IMG/VR virus record: IMGVR_UViG_3300046665_000384
Coordinates: 1-64,000 of that record
DNA: 64,000 nucleotides
DNA from: a virus
Strand: one strand, 5' to 3'
The position numbers and the translations under genes were made by a program. The notes below the pieces were generated by a model. That model searched no databases. It saw only the letters and a program-made list of their open reading frames with translations, and had not been told where the DNA came from. Of this stretch, positions 14,984-23,654 are shown piece after piece. Every line of letters begins with the position of its first letter. The first letter of the stretch is position 1.

Positions 14984-17401
14984 TTACGGACGGGTATGGC
15001 GCTGCTTTTCCAGCCAGCCCGCCGACGTGTACACGAGGTCCGACGAGATCGCCTTGGTCGATCCGTTCCCCACGTTCGGGGGCGAGTTATTGAGCCAGAT
15101 CGCAGCCCCGGCGGCGAATGCGACCGCATAGCCGCTGCCGCACAGCGTAAGCGGCTGTCCGTAGCGGGCGCCAGCTGCCAAAGTGGCCCCGGTTCGATCC
15201 GCGCCGTTCCCGCTCAGCATCATCGTCTGTGCCAAGATCGGCACCTGCACAGCATTTGCCGTGACGTTGTACGCTTGGTAGGTGCCCGGACCCGGCCCGT
15301 ACCAGTGCGCCATCGTAAAGCACCATTTGCCATTGAGGAACATGAAAACAGCCACATCGCAGGCCGCCATATTGCCGTTCACGAGCTGGCCCTGCTGACC
15401 AATCGGCAGAGTGGCCCCCGCCTGTCCGAAGTCGGCAGTCCCGCCCTGAACCAGCTCAATTGGCCAGCTGTTGTTCTTCAGGACGAAGACCTGCCCCTCT
15501 TTTGCGCCTGCGGTAGACAGCGTGATCCCGGTGCGGGCGGTAGTGCCGCCGTGGACGTATAGCCCGGCAGTCTTCGTGCTGATGACCTGATTGTCGCCCG
15601 TCAGCGCCACCGCGTTGATCAGGTCGTCGAAACGGAAGGCCGCAATGCCATTGCTACTCGCGACGAAGGCCGGCAGTGGCCCGCCATTGGCATCGCAGAT
15701 CGCATTGGAAGCGTCCGAATTGTGGCCATCGACCGTCAGTAGCGCATACGAAGCCCCGGAAGACTTGAAGTCGGCGGCAAACCGCTCGAAGTAGTTGCAG
15801 ACCGCATTCAGGCCGCCGTTGAAGTAGACGCCAGTGCCCACGCCGCCCGTGTAGGGGCGCGCGCCGGAATTGGCCCCGGAGAACGACTGAATCAGGTTGT
15901 GGGCCATGGTGTTGCCGCCACCGTTGACCAATGACACGGGCTGATCGCCCACGATGCCGTTACTCAAAATGCGTGTCGCGTTGATGCCGCCCGTGGTCCC
16001 GGCCGTCAGGATGCCGTACTCGAACTGGCGCACGCCCTGCGTGGTGACGGCGATCAGGTTGCCGGGGCCGATGGTATGCGTGTAGCTGCCGGCCTTGAAC
16101 GTGCCGAGATAATCCCGGTCGTCCAGCAGGATGCCGATGCCGCTGGACGTGTCGCGCGGCGCAAGGTTGACGTTGTGCGGGTTGAACCGCGCGGCTCCCT
16201 GCACGGCGATGCCTACCGCCTTGGCCGGCACTGGCGCGTAGAAGTTGGCGCATTCGCAGTCGCTCGCGCGCACCGAAATGACCGCGTACACTTCCCAGCG
16301 CGCGGCCGCCCAGTCGGCGCTGAACGTCGCCCCGGACAGGTGCGCGGTCTTGCAGAAATAGGGCAGGCCGTCCGGCGTGCGCACGAGGTCATTGACTGCA
16401 TAGTTGACGCCGACCGCCCAGTTGCCACGGTCCACCACCGTCATCTGCAACTTGATGTAGGTCTCGTGCAGGCTCACGCCGCACAGCCGGGTCTGGCGCT
16501 TCGACAGCACCAGCGGGCGCGACGTGATGAACAGCTTGCGCTTGAGGTTGATGGTGCCGCCGACATCGAGTGTCGCCTGCAATTCGTCGGTGTCATCGGC
16601 CACGCCGTCGCCAATGGCTTGGAACCACTCGGGGTTCACTCCGCCCTCATAGACGCGATCCCAGACCGCCGCGCCCACGATGCGGGTGCCGCCGTTGTCG
16701 ACCGCTGATGCCGGATCCAGATCGTCGCGGCGGATGAACATCCCCGCGATGCCGACCGGGACGGCGGTTCCGACCATACCCGTCACGTCCACGCGCTTCG
16801 CTGGCCCGGTATAGGTGCGCAGCGCCGCGTAATCGCTGACGAAACCGCTCGCGTTGGCCGAGGTGGCTTCCGCCATCGCCCGCGCCACGGCGGCCTGCTC
16901 ACTGGCCACGGAAGCCTGATTCAGCGCGGTTTGCGCGGCCTCCTGCGCGTAGCTGGACTGGAGGGCGATGTCGGCCGACTGGGCGTCGTTGTTGACCGTG
17001 ATCGAACCGGGCGGCAGCACCGAGAAGTCCAGCACATACGTCACCGGGATAGGAATGTCGGGCGACTTGTAGAACAGGTAGGCCGCCGCGTGCGAGAGCA
17101 CGGCAAACAGCGTGTTCCCGGAATAAAAGCCGATTTCGCCGATCCACTTATCGTTGGCCGAGCGGTTGTCGGGCGCGGAATTCGTCAGCAGCACCCCGAC
17201 CTGAATCGAGCTGGGCGAAATGGTCGTGCCGCCATCGACGGGATAGCGCACGAATTCCTGCTTTAGAGCGGACTCGAAGCCGCTCGGGTCGTACTTCTGG
17301 CCACCGAACGCAATATGCGTGATGGCGACATTGAAGCCCGGTTGCTGCCCGGTGAACAGGGCGAGGCCATCGGAAGTGAGCGTAGGATTCAGGTTAATCA
17401 T
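14984..17401 (-). CDS. Tailspike with collar-fibre N-terminus and pectate-lyase-like beta-helix
   Basis: 805 aa. Residues 1-140 are the attachment domain shared by four proteins here (GLALFTGQQPGFNVAITHIA, WIGEIGFYSGNTLF, SVLPPGSITV), typical of Mu/P2-type tail-collar fibre proteins. A coiled-coil linker follows (150-190). From about 240 the sequence VNPEWFQAIGDGVADDTDEL opens a right-handed parallel beta-helix of the pectate-lyase type, common in spikes that cleave or bind surface polysaccharide. The end (about 700-805) is beta-rich. The gene starts on an 11-bp hairpin and has its own TATAGGAAAA-type motif upstream. Depolymerase activity is inference. Confidence 0.85.
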   Translation of the reverse strand: MINLNPTLTSDGLALFTGQQPGFNVAITHIAFGGQKYDPSGFESALKQEFVRYPVDGGTTISPSSIQVGVLLTNSAPDNRSANDKWIGEIGFYSGNTLFAVLSHAAAYLFYKSPDIPIPVTYVLDFSVLPPGSITVNNDAQSADIALQSSYAQEAAQTALNQASVASEQAAVARAMAEATSANASGFVSDYAALRTYTGPAKRVDVTGMVGTAVPVGIAGMFIRRDDLDPASAVDNGGTRIVGAAVWDRVYEGGVNPEWFQAIGDGVADDTDELQATLDVGGTINLKRKLFITSRPLVLSKRQTRLCGVSLHETYIKLQMTVVDRGNWAVGVNYAVNDLVRTPDGLPYFCKTAHLSGATFSADWAAARWEVYAVISVRASDCECANFYAPVPAKAVGIAVQGAARFNPHNVNLAPRDTSSGIGILLDDRDYLGTFKAGSYTHTIGPGNLIAVTTQGVRQFEYGILTAGTTGGINATRILSNGIVGDQPVSLVNGGGNTMAHNLIQSFSGANSGARPYTGGVGTGVYFNGGLNAVCNYFERFAADFKSSGASYALLTVDGHNSDASNAICDANGGPLPAFVASSNGIAAFRFDDLINAVALTGDNQVISTKTAGLYVHGGTTARTGITLSTAGAKEGQVFVLKNNSWPIELVQGGTADFGQAGATLPIGQQGQLVNGNMAACDVAVFMFLNGKWCFTMAHWYGPGPGTYQAYNVTANAVQVPILAQTMMLSGNGADRTGATLAAGARYGQPLTLCGSGYAVAFAAGAAIWLNNSPPNVGNGSTKAISSDLVYTSAGWLEKQRHTRP

Positions 17402-17403
17402 GG

Positions 17404-17430
17404 GGGCGCATCAAGAGAATTGATGCGCCC
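17404..17430 (-). promoter_or_regulatory. 5'-leader hairpin abutting tailspike start codon
   Basis: Perfect 11-bp stem GGGCGCATCAA / TTGATGCGCCC with loop of 5 bases, ending three bases before the ATG. No Shine-Dalgarno is visible outside it, so translation start may be controlled by the fold. Confidence 0.5.
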
Positions 17431-17461
17431 ATTCTGTGGCGCACGAGCAGGCCGCCGCCCG

Positions 17462-17475
17462 GCGCTTTTCCTATG
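17462..17475 (-). promoter_or_regulatory. Candidate late promoter of tailspike
   Basis: Leftward strand reads CATAGGAAAAGCGC, 61 bases before the tailspike ATG. The same motif precedes two other fibre genes, the gp25-like gene and the terminase genes. Confidence 0.6.
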
Positions 17476-17485
17476 CCCCCATAGG

Positions 17486-19183
17486 TTACGGCTCGATCCA
17501 CCCCTTGATGTGCAATTTGCCTGCGCTGCGGAGGCCAGCCATGCTCCCGTCGTTGTAGTAATTGAATTTCTGGTAATACAGGAACGGGATTTGAATGTTG
17601 GTGAAGTAATAAGGCTCCGTCGTGGTGGCGTTTTTCCTCATGTACCCCGTGTGCACGATGTGGTTGCTGCCATCCGGGTCGAAATACTCGGCATAGTCGC
17701 CCTGCGTCGCCGTCGAAAATGCGCCGCCGGATTCGAGGATTGCCGCCGTGGCCAGAGGGCTGATATAGCCGGCGCACTGCAATACCGCACCGGGCACCGT
17801 AAAGCGGCCGGCGGAAACGTCCGGCGACTGCAATTCGTTCATCTTGCAGCGCACGACCGTCCCGCTGTCGTAGATGTTGCGCACGGCGTCGTCGTCCATG
17901 TAGAACGACGAGATGTAGACGTAGTTCTGCGCGTTCGGGGGCGCGGGCAGAAGGAAGTCGCCGAACGCCAGACCGCCGGGCACATCGAGCGTGACGGTGG
18001 AGGCGCTGTTGGCGGTAATCTTGGCGATACGGCCGGACCAGCCCGAGCCCTCACTGATGATCAGGCAATCTACGCCCGCGAGATTGTTCGCGGTCTTCCA
18101 CGCGTACGTCTGCACGAGCTGGGCGTGCACCATCTCCCCAGCCATGTTCAGCGTGACCACGTTCCCGGCGACGGAGGAGACCCGCAGGAATGGCATGGTG
18201 ACGATTTTCGCGCTCGTGTCGCCGGGGTTGGAAATGGCGAACGCTGCATACCAGTTGTCCGAGCGGAACGTGCTTTCTGCACCGAGCCCTTCCGGCGCGC
18301 ACGAGGCGATATTGTCGAGGAGCGGCAGCATCGGACCGCGCGCTTTTGTGTAATGGCCACGGTAGCGGAAGCCGCCCATGGTGGCAAAGCGCCGCGAAAT
18401 CGTGACCGACAGCGCGTTGTGGTACAGCAGCGCGTCGCGCGGGCTTGCCACGACCGGCACAAGGGCCAGCGCATCGGCCACGCTGCCGGTTCCGTATCCG
18501 ATCTGCGTTGCGCCGCCGGGAGCGGCAAAGGCTGAGGCTTCGACGTTCGGGATGTACCAAACGGCCCCGTTCCACGTCTTTTCCGCGCCCGCGATGATGT
18601 CGAAATAGCGGTCGCCCTTCTGGCTGGCCGTGCCATCGGGGCGCGCAGTCGGCGCTACCGCCAGCGGCCCGTAATAGGTCGAGCGGACTTGGGTTGCGGC
18701 GACAGCTGCCGCCGCCGCGTTCGCCTGTGCGGTTTGCGCGGCAAGCCGCAAGTCGTCCGAAACCGTGGGCGTATTGACCGTCAGGGCATTCGGCGGCAGC
18801 GTCGAAAAGTCCAGCACGTAGCTGATCGGAACATCGAGCCCCGGCGACTTGTAGAACAGCGCCCCTTGGGCTTGGCTGAGCACCGCGAGCAGCGTTGTCC
18901 CGACGTAAAAGCCGACCTCACCGATGAATTTGTTGTTGGGCGTGCGCCCCTGCGCATCCGCGTCCTTCAGGAGGGCGCCAATCTCGATCTGGCTGGGCGA
19001 GATGTTCGCGCCGGACGACACCGGGAACCGGGCGAACTCGGCATGCAAGGCGACCTCGGCCCCGGTCGGGTCATAGAAGGCGCTGCCAACTGCAATATCC
19101 GTGACGGAAACGGAAAAGCCGGGGGCCTGATTGGTGAACAGGGCAAGCCCGGCCGTCGTAATTCTTGGGTTTCGAGTAAGCAT
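17486..19183 (-). CDS. Tail fibre/spike, second of the shared-N-terminus set
   Basis: 565 aa. Residues 1-140 are the shared attachment domain (GLALFTNQAPGFSVSVTDIA, FIGEVGFYVGTTLL). Residues 145-190 are Ala-rich coiled coil. The rest is beta-rich without a recognised enzyme motif; the Tyr/Asn-rich end (YYQKFNYYNDGSMAGL) looks like a receptor-binding tip. It lies 15 bases downstream of the third fibre gene and has no late motif of its own, so the two are probably co-transcribed. Host-recognition role is inferred from family and place. Confidence 0.8.
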   Translation of the reverse strand: MLTRNPRITTAGLALFTNQAPGFSVSVTDIAVGSAFYDPTGAEVALHAEFARFPVSSGANISPSQIEIGALLKDADAQGRTPNNKFIGEVGFYVGTTLLAVLSQAQGALFYKSPGLDVPISYVLDFSTLPPNALTVNTPTVSDDLRLAAQTAQANAAAAAVAATQVRSTYYGPLAVAPTARPDGTASQKGDRYFDIIAGAEKTWNGAVWYIPNVEASAFAAPGGATQIGYGTGSVADALALVPVVASPRDALLYHNALSVTISRRFATMGGFRYRGHYTKARGPMLPLLDNIASCAPEGLGAESTFRSDNWYAAFAISNPGDTSAKIVTMPFLRVSSVAGNVVTLNMAGEMVHAQLVQTYAWKTANNLAGVDCLIISEGSGWSGRIAKITANSASTVTLDVPGGLAFGDFLLPAPPNAQNYVYISSFYMDDDAVRNIYDSGTVVRCKMNELQSPDVSAGRFTVPGAVLQCAGYISPLATAAILESGGAFSTATQGDYAEYFDPDGSNHIVHTGYMRKNATTTEPYYFTNIQIPFLYYQKFNYYNDGSMAGLRSAGKLHIKGWIEP

Positions 19184-19198
19184 AGGGGTAGCTATCGT

Positions 19199-19846
19199 TT
19201 AAACGGCGGTGCCGGATGCGTCGGTCCAGATGGCGCTGTTCCACCAGATCGGCTTGTTGAGCGTCGTATCGAAGAAATACATTCCGTTGTAGCGGGTGCT
19301 CGGGCGCTGGGCGGTCGTGCCGCGCAGGTTCAGGCTGTTCGCCTGCGCGGCAAGCAGGCCCGCATGCGCGCCGCTGTCGGCCTGATGCGCGGCCAGCAGC
19401 GCCACCAGCGCGGCCGGGTCGGCGGTCGAATTGACCGTGACCGAGCCCGCCGGCAGCACGGAAATGTCCAGCGTGTAGGCGACCGGGATGTCGACATCCT
19501 GCGATTTATAGAAAAACGCCGGCTCGGGCTTGCTCAGGATCGCGAACAGGGTCGTGCCCGCGTAAAAGCCGATTTCCCCGACCCACTGGCTGCTGGTGGA
19601 CCGGTTCTGCGCATCGGTGTTGGTGATGGTGAACCCGATGTTCACCTGCGAGCCATTGATGGATGTCCCGCCTGCGACTGGGAAGCGCGCGATTTCGAGC
19701 TTCAGCGCGCGCTCGTTACCGGTGGGGCTGTAGGACTGCGACCCGATTGCGACAGCGGTAATCGCTACGCTCGTGCCGGGCGTTCGGGCCGCCTCGCGCG
19801 CCAGCGCAAGGCCCGCCGTCGTGATCTTGGGGCTGAGATTGAGCAT
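19199..19846 (-). CDS. Short tail fibre protein, shared-N-terminus set
   Basis: 215 aa. Nearly all of it is the shared attachment domain (GLALAREAARTPGTSVAITA, WVGEIGFYAGTTLFAILSKP, ISVLPAGSVTV); only a short tail beyond about 150 follows (QADSGAHAGLL, FFDTTLNKPIWWNSAIW), typical of fibre ends that bind a further subunit. It could be an adaptor or a fibre that has lost its tip. It has its own late motif 58 bases upstream. Confidence 0.75.
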   Translation of the reverse strand: MLNLSPKITTAGLALAREAARTPGTSVAITAVAIGSQSYSPTGNERALKLEIARFPVAGGTSINGSQVNIGFTITNTDAQNRSTSSQWVGEIGFYAGTTLFAILSKPEPAFFYKSQDVDIPVAYTLDISVLPAGSVTVNSTADPAALVALLAAHQADSGAHAGLLAAQANSLNLRGTTAQRPSTRYNGMYFFDTTLNKPIWWNSAIWTDASGTAV

Positions 19847-19903
19847 TGCATCCTCGAATGGTAGATGCGTCCATTCTCAGACTGGCGGGGAGGGGCGCGC
19901 TCC

Positions 19904-19917
19904 CCGGTTTTCCTATA
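19904..19917 (-). promoter_or_regulatory. Candidate late promoter of short fibre gene
   Basis: Leftward strand reads TATAGGAAAACCGG, 58 bases before ATG 19846. The leader also has AGAATGGACGCATC, like the tailspike leader (AGAATGGGCGCATC), so promoter plus leader look duplicated. Confidence 0.6.
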
Positions 19918-20197
19918 CCCCTTCGGATCGCTTGCAGTGGTCCTTGTCCAGCCAATCAAGGATGCGGCACAGGATGCACCAGCCGCGCACGCCCTCGGCG
20001 CGCCCCCGGTTCGCACGGCTGCTGATGCTCTCCTTGTCGTCGCCGCCCGTCGCCGCGTTGCCGAGGCGGTCGTAGGCGAGCAGGATGCGCTTGCCCCGGT
20101 CACTGCCGGTGATGATGTAGCCGACCATGCGCACGGATGCGACGACGTGCGCGATCTGCGCCACGATCCACAGGACCGCCATCGCCCAGCGCTTCAT
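19913..20197 (-). CDS. Small phage protein with N-terminal hydrophobic helix and conserved Cys tail
   Basis: 94 aa. Residues 1-30 are a hydrophobic helix (AMAVLWIVAQIAHVVASVRM) that may be a membrane anchor or signal. The rest has ILLAYDRLGNAATGGDD, ESISSRANR and GWCILCRILDWLDKDHC, a pattern I know from many phage hypothetical proteins near tail or lysis genes. Its function is unknown. The stop sits within the candidate late promoter of the next gene. Confidence 0.7.
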   Translation of the reverse strand: MKRWAMAVLWIVAQIAHVVASVRMVGYIITGSDRGKRILLAYDRLGNAATGGDDKESISSRANRGRAEGVRGWCILCRILDWLDKDHCKRSEGV

Positions 20198-21021
20198 GCA
20201 GCACCTCCGTTTTCGTCGACAGGCTGGGGCTCCGCAGTCTCGTCGCCGGCCGCCGGCTCAGGCTCGGGATCAGGTTCCGGCGCAGGATCAGGGTCGGCAT
20301 CCGGGGCGGGTTCAGGATCAGGCGCGTGCTCGGGCCACGTCACGGCTTGCACGGCCGTGATCGCATCCTCTGCCGGATCGATGCGCGATGCCGCATCAAT
20401 GGCGTCCTCGCAGCGCTGGCGCAGGCCGATGATTTGGCCGGACATCACCGCGAACAGGTCCGCCTTCTGGATCACCTTTTGCGCCAGCGCGGCCAGATCG
20501 ACCCCGCGCGCTGCGGAGAGGGCGGCGAGCAGCGGCGTGGGCGCGGCTGCATCGGCCGCGTAGGCGCGCGCCTCGGCCTCCTGCTTGGACCACGACTGCA
20601 CCTCACCCTCGGGGTAGCCTGCCTTCACCGCACGCAGCTCCAGCTCGCACCGGGCATTGATTGCGGCGAGTGCGGCGGCCCGGACGCGCAGCAGCGTTAC
20701 CGAGGCTGGTTCCGGCTCGGGCTCCGGCGTGGGGTCCGGGTCGGGCTCGGGTGCTGGAGCCTCAGGGTCCGGATCGGGGGCCGGGGCGGGCTCGGGCTCG
20801 GCCGGAGTCACGTCCTCATACGTCCATGCTTCATCGACGAAGCGGCGCAGCTTCCCTTCCACTGGCGGGGGCGGCGCGTCCAGTACGCACAGGTAGGGAA
20901 CGTGGTAGACGCCTTCCTCCAGCGGCGACAGGTCGGCGACTGTATCGCCCACGTAGTAGCCGTGGGCGTCGAGCTGATACGCCGGGATGGTGGGCGAAAA
21001 GATGTCGTTTTGCGTGTCCAT
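20194..21021 (-). CDS. Tail fibre assembly-like protein (DUF4376-like core)
   Basis: 275 aa. The N-terminus (YQLDAHGYYVGDTVADLS) resembles fibre-assembly proteins. Two Pro/Glu/Asp-rich repeats flank a helical core (about 115-215) with LAAINARCELELRAVKAGYP and IIGLRQRCEDAIDAA, resembling DUF4376 tail-fibre chaperones. It follows a collar-type fibre gene, the usual position for its chaperone. The Pro/Asp repeats are low complexity and probably extended. Assembly role is inferred. Confidence 0.65.
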   Translation of the reverse strand: MDTQNDIFSPTIPAYQLDAHGYYVGDTVADLSPLEEGVYHVPYLCVLDAPPPPVEGKLRRFVDEAWTYEDVTPAEPEPAPAPDPDPEAPAPEPDPDPTPEPEPEPASVTLLRVRAAALAAINARCELELRAVKAGYPEGEVQSWSKQEAEARAYAADAAAPTPLLAALSAARGVDLAALAQKVIQKADLFAVMSGQIIGLRQRCEDAIDAASRIDPAEDAITAVQAVTWPEHAPDPEPAPDADPDPAPEPDPEPEPAAGDETAEPQPVDENGGAA

Positions 21022-21032
21022 AATCGTCCGTT

Positions 21033-22376
21033 TTAATACTTGATGCAGGCCAGCATGGCAATATTGCGCACCCGGTTTTCCGTGATACCCGTCGAGTTCA
21101 CGGTGACGCTGTGGCTGTGCGAGCCGTTCGCGTCCGACGTGAACGTGTGGTTGTGGGTGCCGGCAGGGTCGGATGTGAACGAGTGCGCGTGCGCATTCGC
21201 CGGATCCGACGTGAACGTGTGGTTGTGCGAGCCGGCCGGCCCCGTGTTGACGTTCGCGTAGGTCTGGGTACCGCCACCATCGCCGAATGCTGCCGTGGTG
21301 CCATCGCGCGCCGTAACGGTCGTCGGGTGCGTGTGGTTTCCGATGGTCGACGTGGTACCGGTGTGCGAGTGGGCTGCAACGGTGCCGGTCGTACCCGTGT
21401 GCGAGTGGTCAAGCACGCTTGCGGTCGTACCCGTGTGCGAGTGCGCCAGCGCGGTGTCGGAATAACCCGTGTGGCTGTGCGCCATGATCGCCGCATCTTG
21501 CAGCGTGCCGATGGCTCGCCCGCTGTCCACACCCTTGCCGTCATCGAGCGCGCGGATATGGCTCGCCCGGTAGTCCGGAATGCGGAACGTGGTAGCGCCG
21601 TCGCCGGGGGAGAACTGGCCGGGCAACCACGCGCCATCGTTGGCGGCCATGTTGCCGCTCGCCTGCGCGAACGCCCACAGGTCGGCATAGGCCGTACGGC
21701 TCAGGAGCGCACCGTTGCCCTTCACATAGCCGGCAGGCGCAAAAATCGACGGGAAGAAGTGCAGGGAGCCGACCGCGCCCGACACCTGTTCGACATCCCG
21801 CGTCGCTGCGCTTTTCAGCCCGAGATTCGTCCGCGCCTGCGGCACGTTCGTGAGGTCGGACAGGTTCTTGGACCTCGTGGCGTACTGCGGGTGCGGGTCG
21901 GCGCGGTTCTCGTGCTGGAAGATCACTGACGCCAAGCTTGCGGCGGCCATGTCTACCGTGACGGTCACGGAATTCTTCGGAAGGCGCGACACGTCGATCC
22001 GGTAAGCCACCGGGATATCGAAGTCGGACGTTTTGTAGAACAGGGCCTTGTCGGCGCGGCTCCACACGGCAAACAGGGTGGGGCCGGCGAAGAAGCCGAT
22101 TTCTCCGATCCACTGATCGTTCGCTGAGCGGCCGTAGATGTCCGTGTCGGTGAAGTTCGCGCCGATCTGCACCTGATTGGGGATGTCCGACATGATGCCG
22201 CCCGCGATGATCGGGAAGCGCGCCACCTCGGCCTTGAGCGCCCCTTCGGCACCGGTCGGCTCGTACTTCGCTGTACCGATGGCGATATGCGTCAGCGTGA
22301 CCTGAAAGCCGGGCGCGGTCGGATTGGGGAACAGCGCAAGGCCATTGTTCGTGATCGTGGGATTAAGCGGAACCAT
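21033..22376 (-). CDS. Tail fibre with collar domain and HxH repeats
   Basis: 447 aa. Residues 1-140 are the shared attachment domain (GLALFPNPTAPGFQVTLTHI, WIGEIGFFAGPTLFAVW). Residues about 200-275 match a phage tail-collar domain (PAGYVKGNGALLSRTAYADL, FRIPDYRASHIRALDDGKG). The C-terminus is a long array of HSHTG / HNHTF repeats; HxH motifs on trimeric fibres bind metal ions along the axis. It ends GITENRVRNIAMLACIKY, a common tip of collar-type fibres. Likely main receptor-binding fibre, with its chaperone next downstream. ATG has GAGG upstream. Confidence 0.88.
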   Translation of the reverse strand: MVPLNPTITNNGLALFPNPTAPGFQVTLTHIAIGTAKYEPTGAEGALKAEVARFPIIAGGIMSDIPNQVQIGANFTDTDIYGRSANDQWIGEIGFFAGPTLFAVWSRADKALFYKTSDFDIPVAYRIDVSRLPKNSVTVTVDMAAASLASVIFQHENRADPHPQYATRSKNLSDLTNVPQARTNLGLKSAATRDVEQVSGAVGSLHFFPSIFAPAGYVKGNGALLSRTAYADLWAFAQASGNMAANDGAWLPGQFSPGDGATTFRIPDYRASHIRALDDGKGVDSGRAIGTLQDAAIMAHSHTGYSDTALAHSHTGTTASVLDHSHTGTTGTVAAHSHTGTTSTIGNHTHPTTVTARDGTTAAFGDGGGTQTYANVNTGPAGSHNHTFTSDPANAHAHSFTSDPAGTHNHTFTSDANGSHSHSVTVNSTGITENRVRNIAMLACIKY

Positions 22377-22434
22377 TGAATGCCTCGGATGACTGGTTCC
22401 GCCATTTTCTGGCCCGCCGCGCGGCGAGCCGGCC

Positions 22435-22448
22435 GTGCTTTTCCTATA
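22435..22448 (-). promoter_or_regulatory. Candidate late promoter of collar fibre gene
   Basis: Leftward strand reads TATAGGAAAAGCAC, 59 bases before ATG 22376, overlapping the end of the upstream gene. Confidence 0.6.
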
Positions 22449-22905
22449 TCGTCACGAAAAACTCCGCCAGCTCGTCGGAGAAATCCGTTACCTCCTGCGC
22501 GAGATACGCGCGGTGCGCCGATTCCAGCATGGCCAGCACGGCGGCATTGCCGTTTGTGAAATCAGGGTTCAGGCGGTACCGCGAGCCTCGTTCTTCGATG
22601 CCCTGCACCTCGATGAAGTGATCGGGGTCGTGCTTGGTCAGGGCCGACATGATTTCGATGGTGCCGTTGGCCTTCGCGCGGAAGAAAAGCCGGATCGCGT
22701 CTTGCAGCTTCTCCTCGGTGAACAGAGAATCGCGATCCCCGGACCGGGGGTCGTTCGTCACCACCGTGGCACCCTCGAACACTTGGCCGGGCGGCATCTC
22801 GCGCGCCACCACCAGCAGGCCCGTATCGGTGTCGAGCGCGCCGAGCAGGTTGGCGGCCTTGCCCTTGTAGCCCGTCGCGACGGACTGAATGCGTATGGTT
22901 GCCAT
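22444..22905 (-). CDS. Hypothetical baseplate/tail protein (153 aa)
   Basis: ATG 22905 (AAGGTGTAACG upstream; the much longer open frame has no supported start). The frame contains VVAREMPPGQVFEGATVVTN and EVTDFSDELAEFFVTI; alpha/beta with acidic end. Not recognised. Lies between baseplate genes and the first fibre gene. Confidence 0.65.
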   Translation of the reverse strand: MATIRIQSVATGYKGKAANLLGALDTDTGLLVVAREMPPGQVFEGATVVTNDPRSGDRDSLFTEEKLQDAIRLFFRAKANGTIEIMSALTKHDPDHFIEVQGIEERGSRYRLNPDFTNGNAAVLAMLESAHRAYLAQEVTDFSDELAEFFVTI

Positions 22906-22907
22906 CG

Positions 22908-23654
22908 TTACACCTTCCAGATTGAGCCGTTGGTATTGAGGCCGTTCACCTCGATCACGACCGGGTAGCCGGCTGGCGCTGCCTTGCCGTCGTTCGGCTC
23001 GTCGGCTTTCGGCGCTTGGAACAGCGGGATCGTCGCGCGGATCGTCAGGTCCACGATGAGGATCGTCAGATTGGTCTGCTCGGCCTTGGCGTCGATGGCA
23101 CCGAGGTCGATCTGCTCCAGCACGGCGGGGAAATCGTGCAGCTGCCCCGCGTGCTCGTGCCAGTGCTTGAAGCGCCGGCCGCCCGGACCGTTCGCCCACA
23201 GGTTGAACTGCATGGCCAGACTGTGTGCGGTATGCCCCTCGGGCGCGATGATGACTACCTGCGCGCGGTAGTCGTTCATGGACGTGCGCACCTTGAACAT
23301 GCGCTGTTCCGGGTCGTCTGGGTTCATGACGTCCATCGCGCTACCGACAGGCAGGCCCCAGTCGGGCGGCGCGGGGTTGAAGTCCTTCGCCATCCCCACC
23401 AGCATCACCGGCAGGAACGAGGTCAGGCCCGGCGCGCCGCCCGGCTTGCCGTTGGTGCGCTCGTTGTCGTTCTTGCGCCACTCGTCGAGCATCGCTTTCA
23501 CGTCGTCGACCATCCGGCCCGGTACCCATGCGATGGACTTGGCCAGCCCGCGCGAGACGTATTCAGTCATGGCCGGGGTGTCGGCCACCAGCTGGGCGTA
23601 GAAGTCGCCCATGTACTTGCCGAAGCCGATTTCGAGCGGCGTGCGGAAGCTCAT
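22908..23654 (-). CDS. Hypothetical baseplate-region protein (248 aa)
   Basis: ATG 23654, four-base overlap with the upstream stop. It starts MSFRTPLEIGFGKYMGDFYA and has a beta-rich second half (AEQTNLTILIVDLTIRATIP). Conserved Trp/Phe suggests a structural protein. Family not named with confidence. The order behind gpJ- and gpI-position genes suggests a baseplate component. Confidence 0.65.
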   Translation of the reverse strand: MSFRTPLEIGFGKYMGDFYAQLVADTPAMTEYVSRGLAKSIAWVPGRMVDDVKAMLDEWRKNDNERTNGKPGGAPGLTSFLPVMLVGMAKDFNPAPPDWGLPVGSAMDVMNPDDPEQRMFKVRTSMNDYRAQVVIIAPEGHTAHSLAMQFNLWANGPGGRRFKHWHEHAGQLHDFPAVLEQIDLGAIDAKAEQTNLTILIVDLTIRATIPLFQAPKADEPNDGKAAPAGYPVVIEVNGLNTNGSIWKV

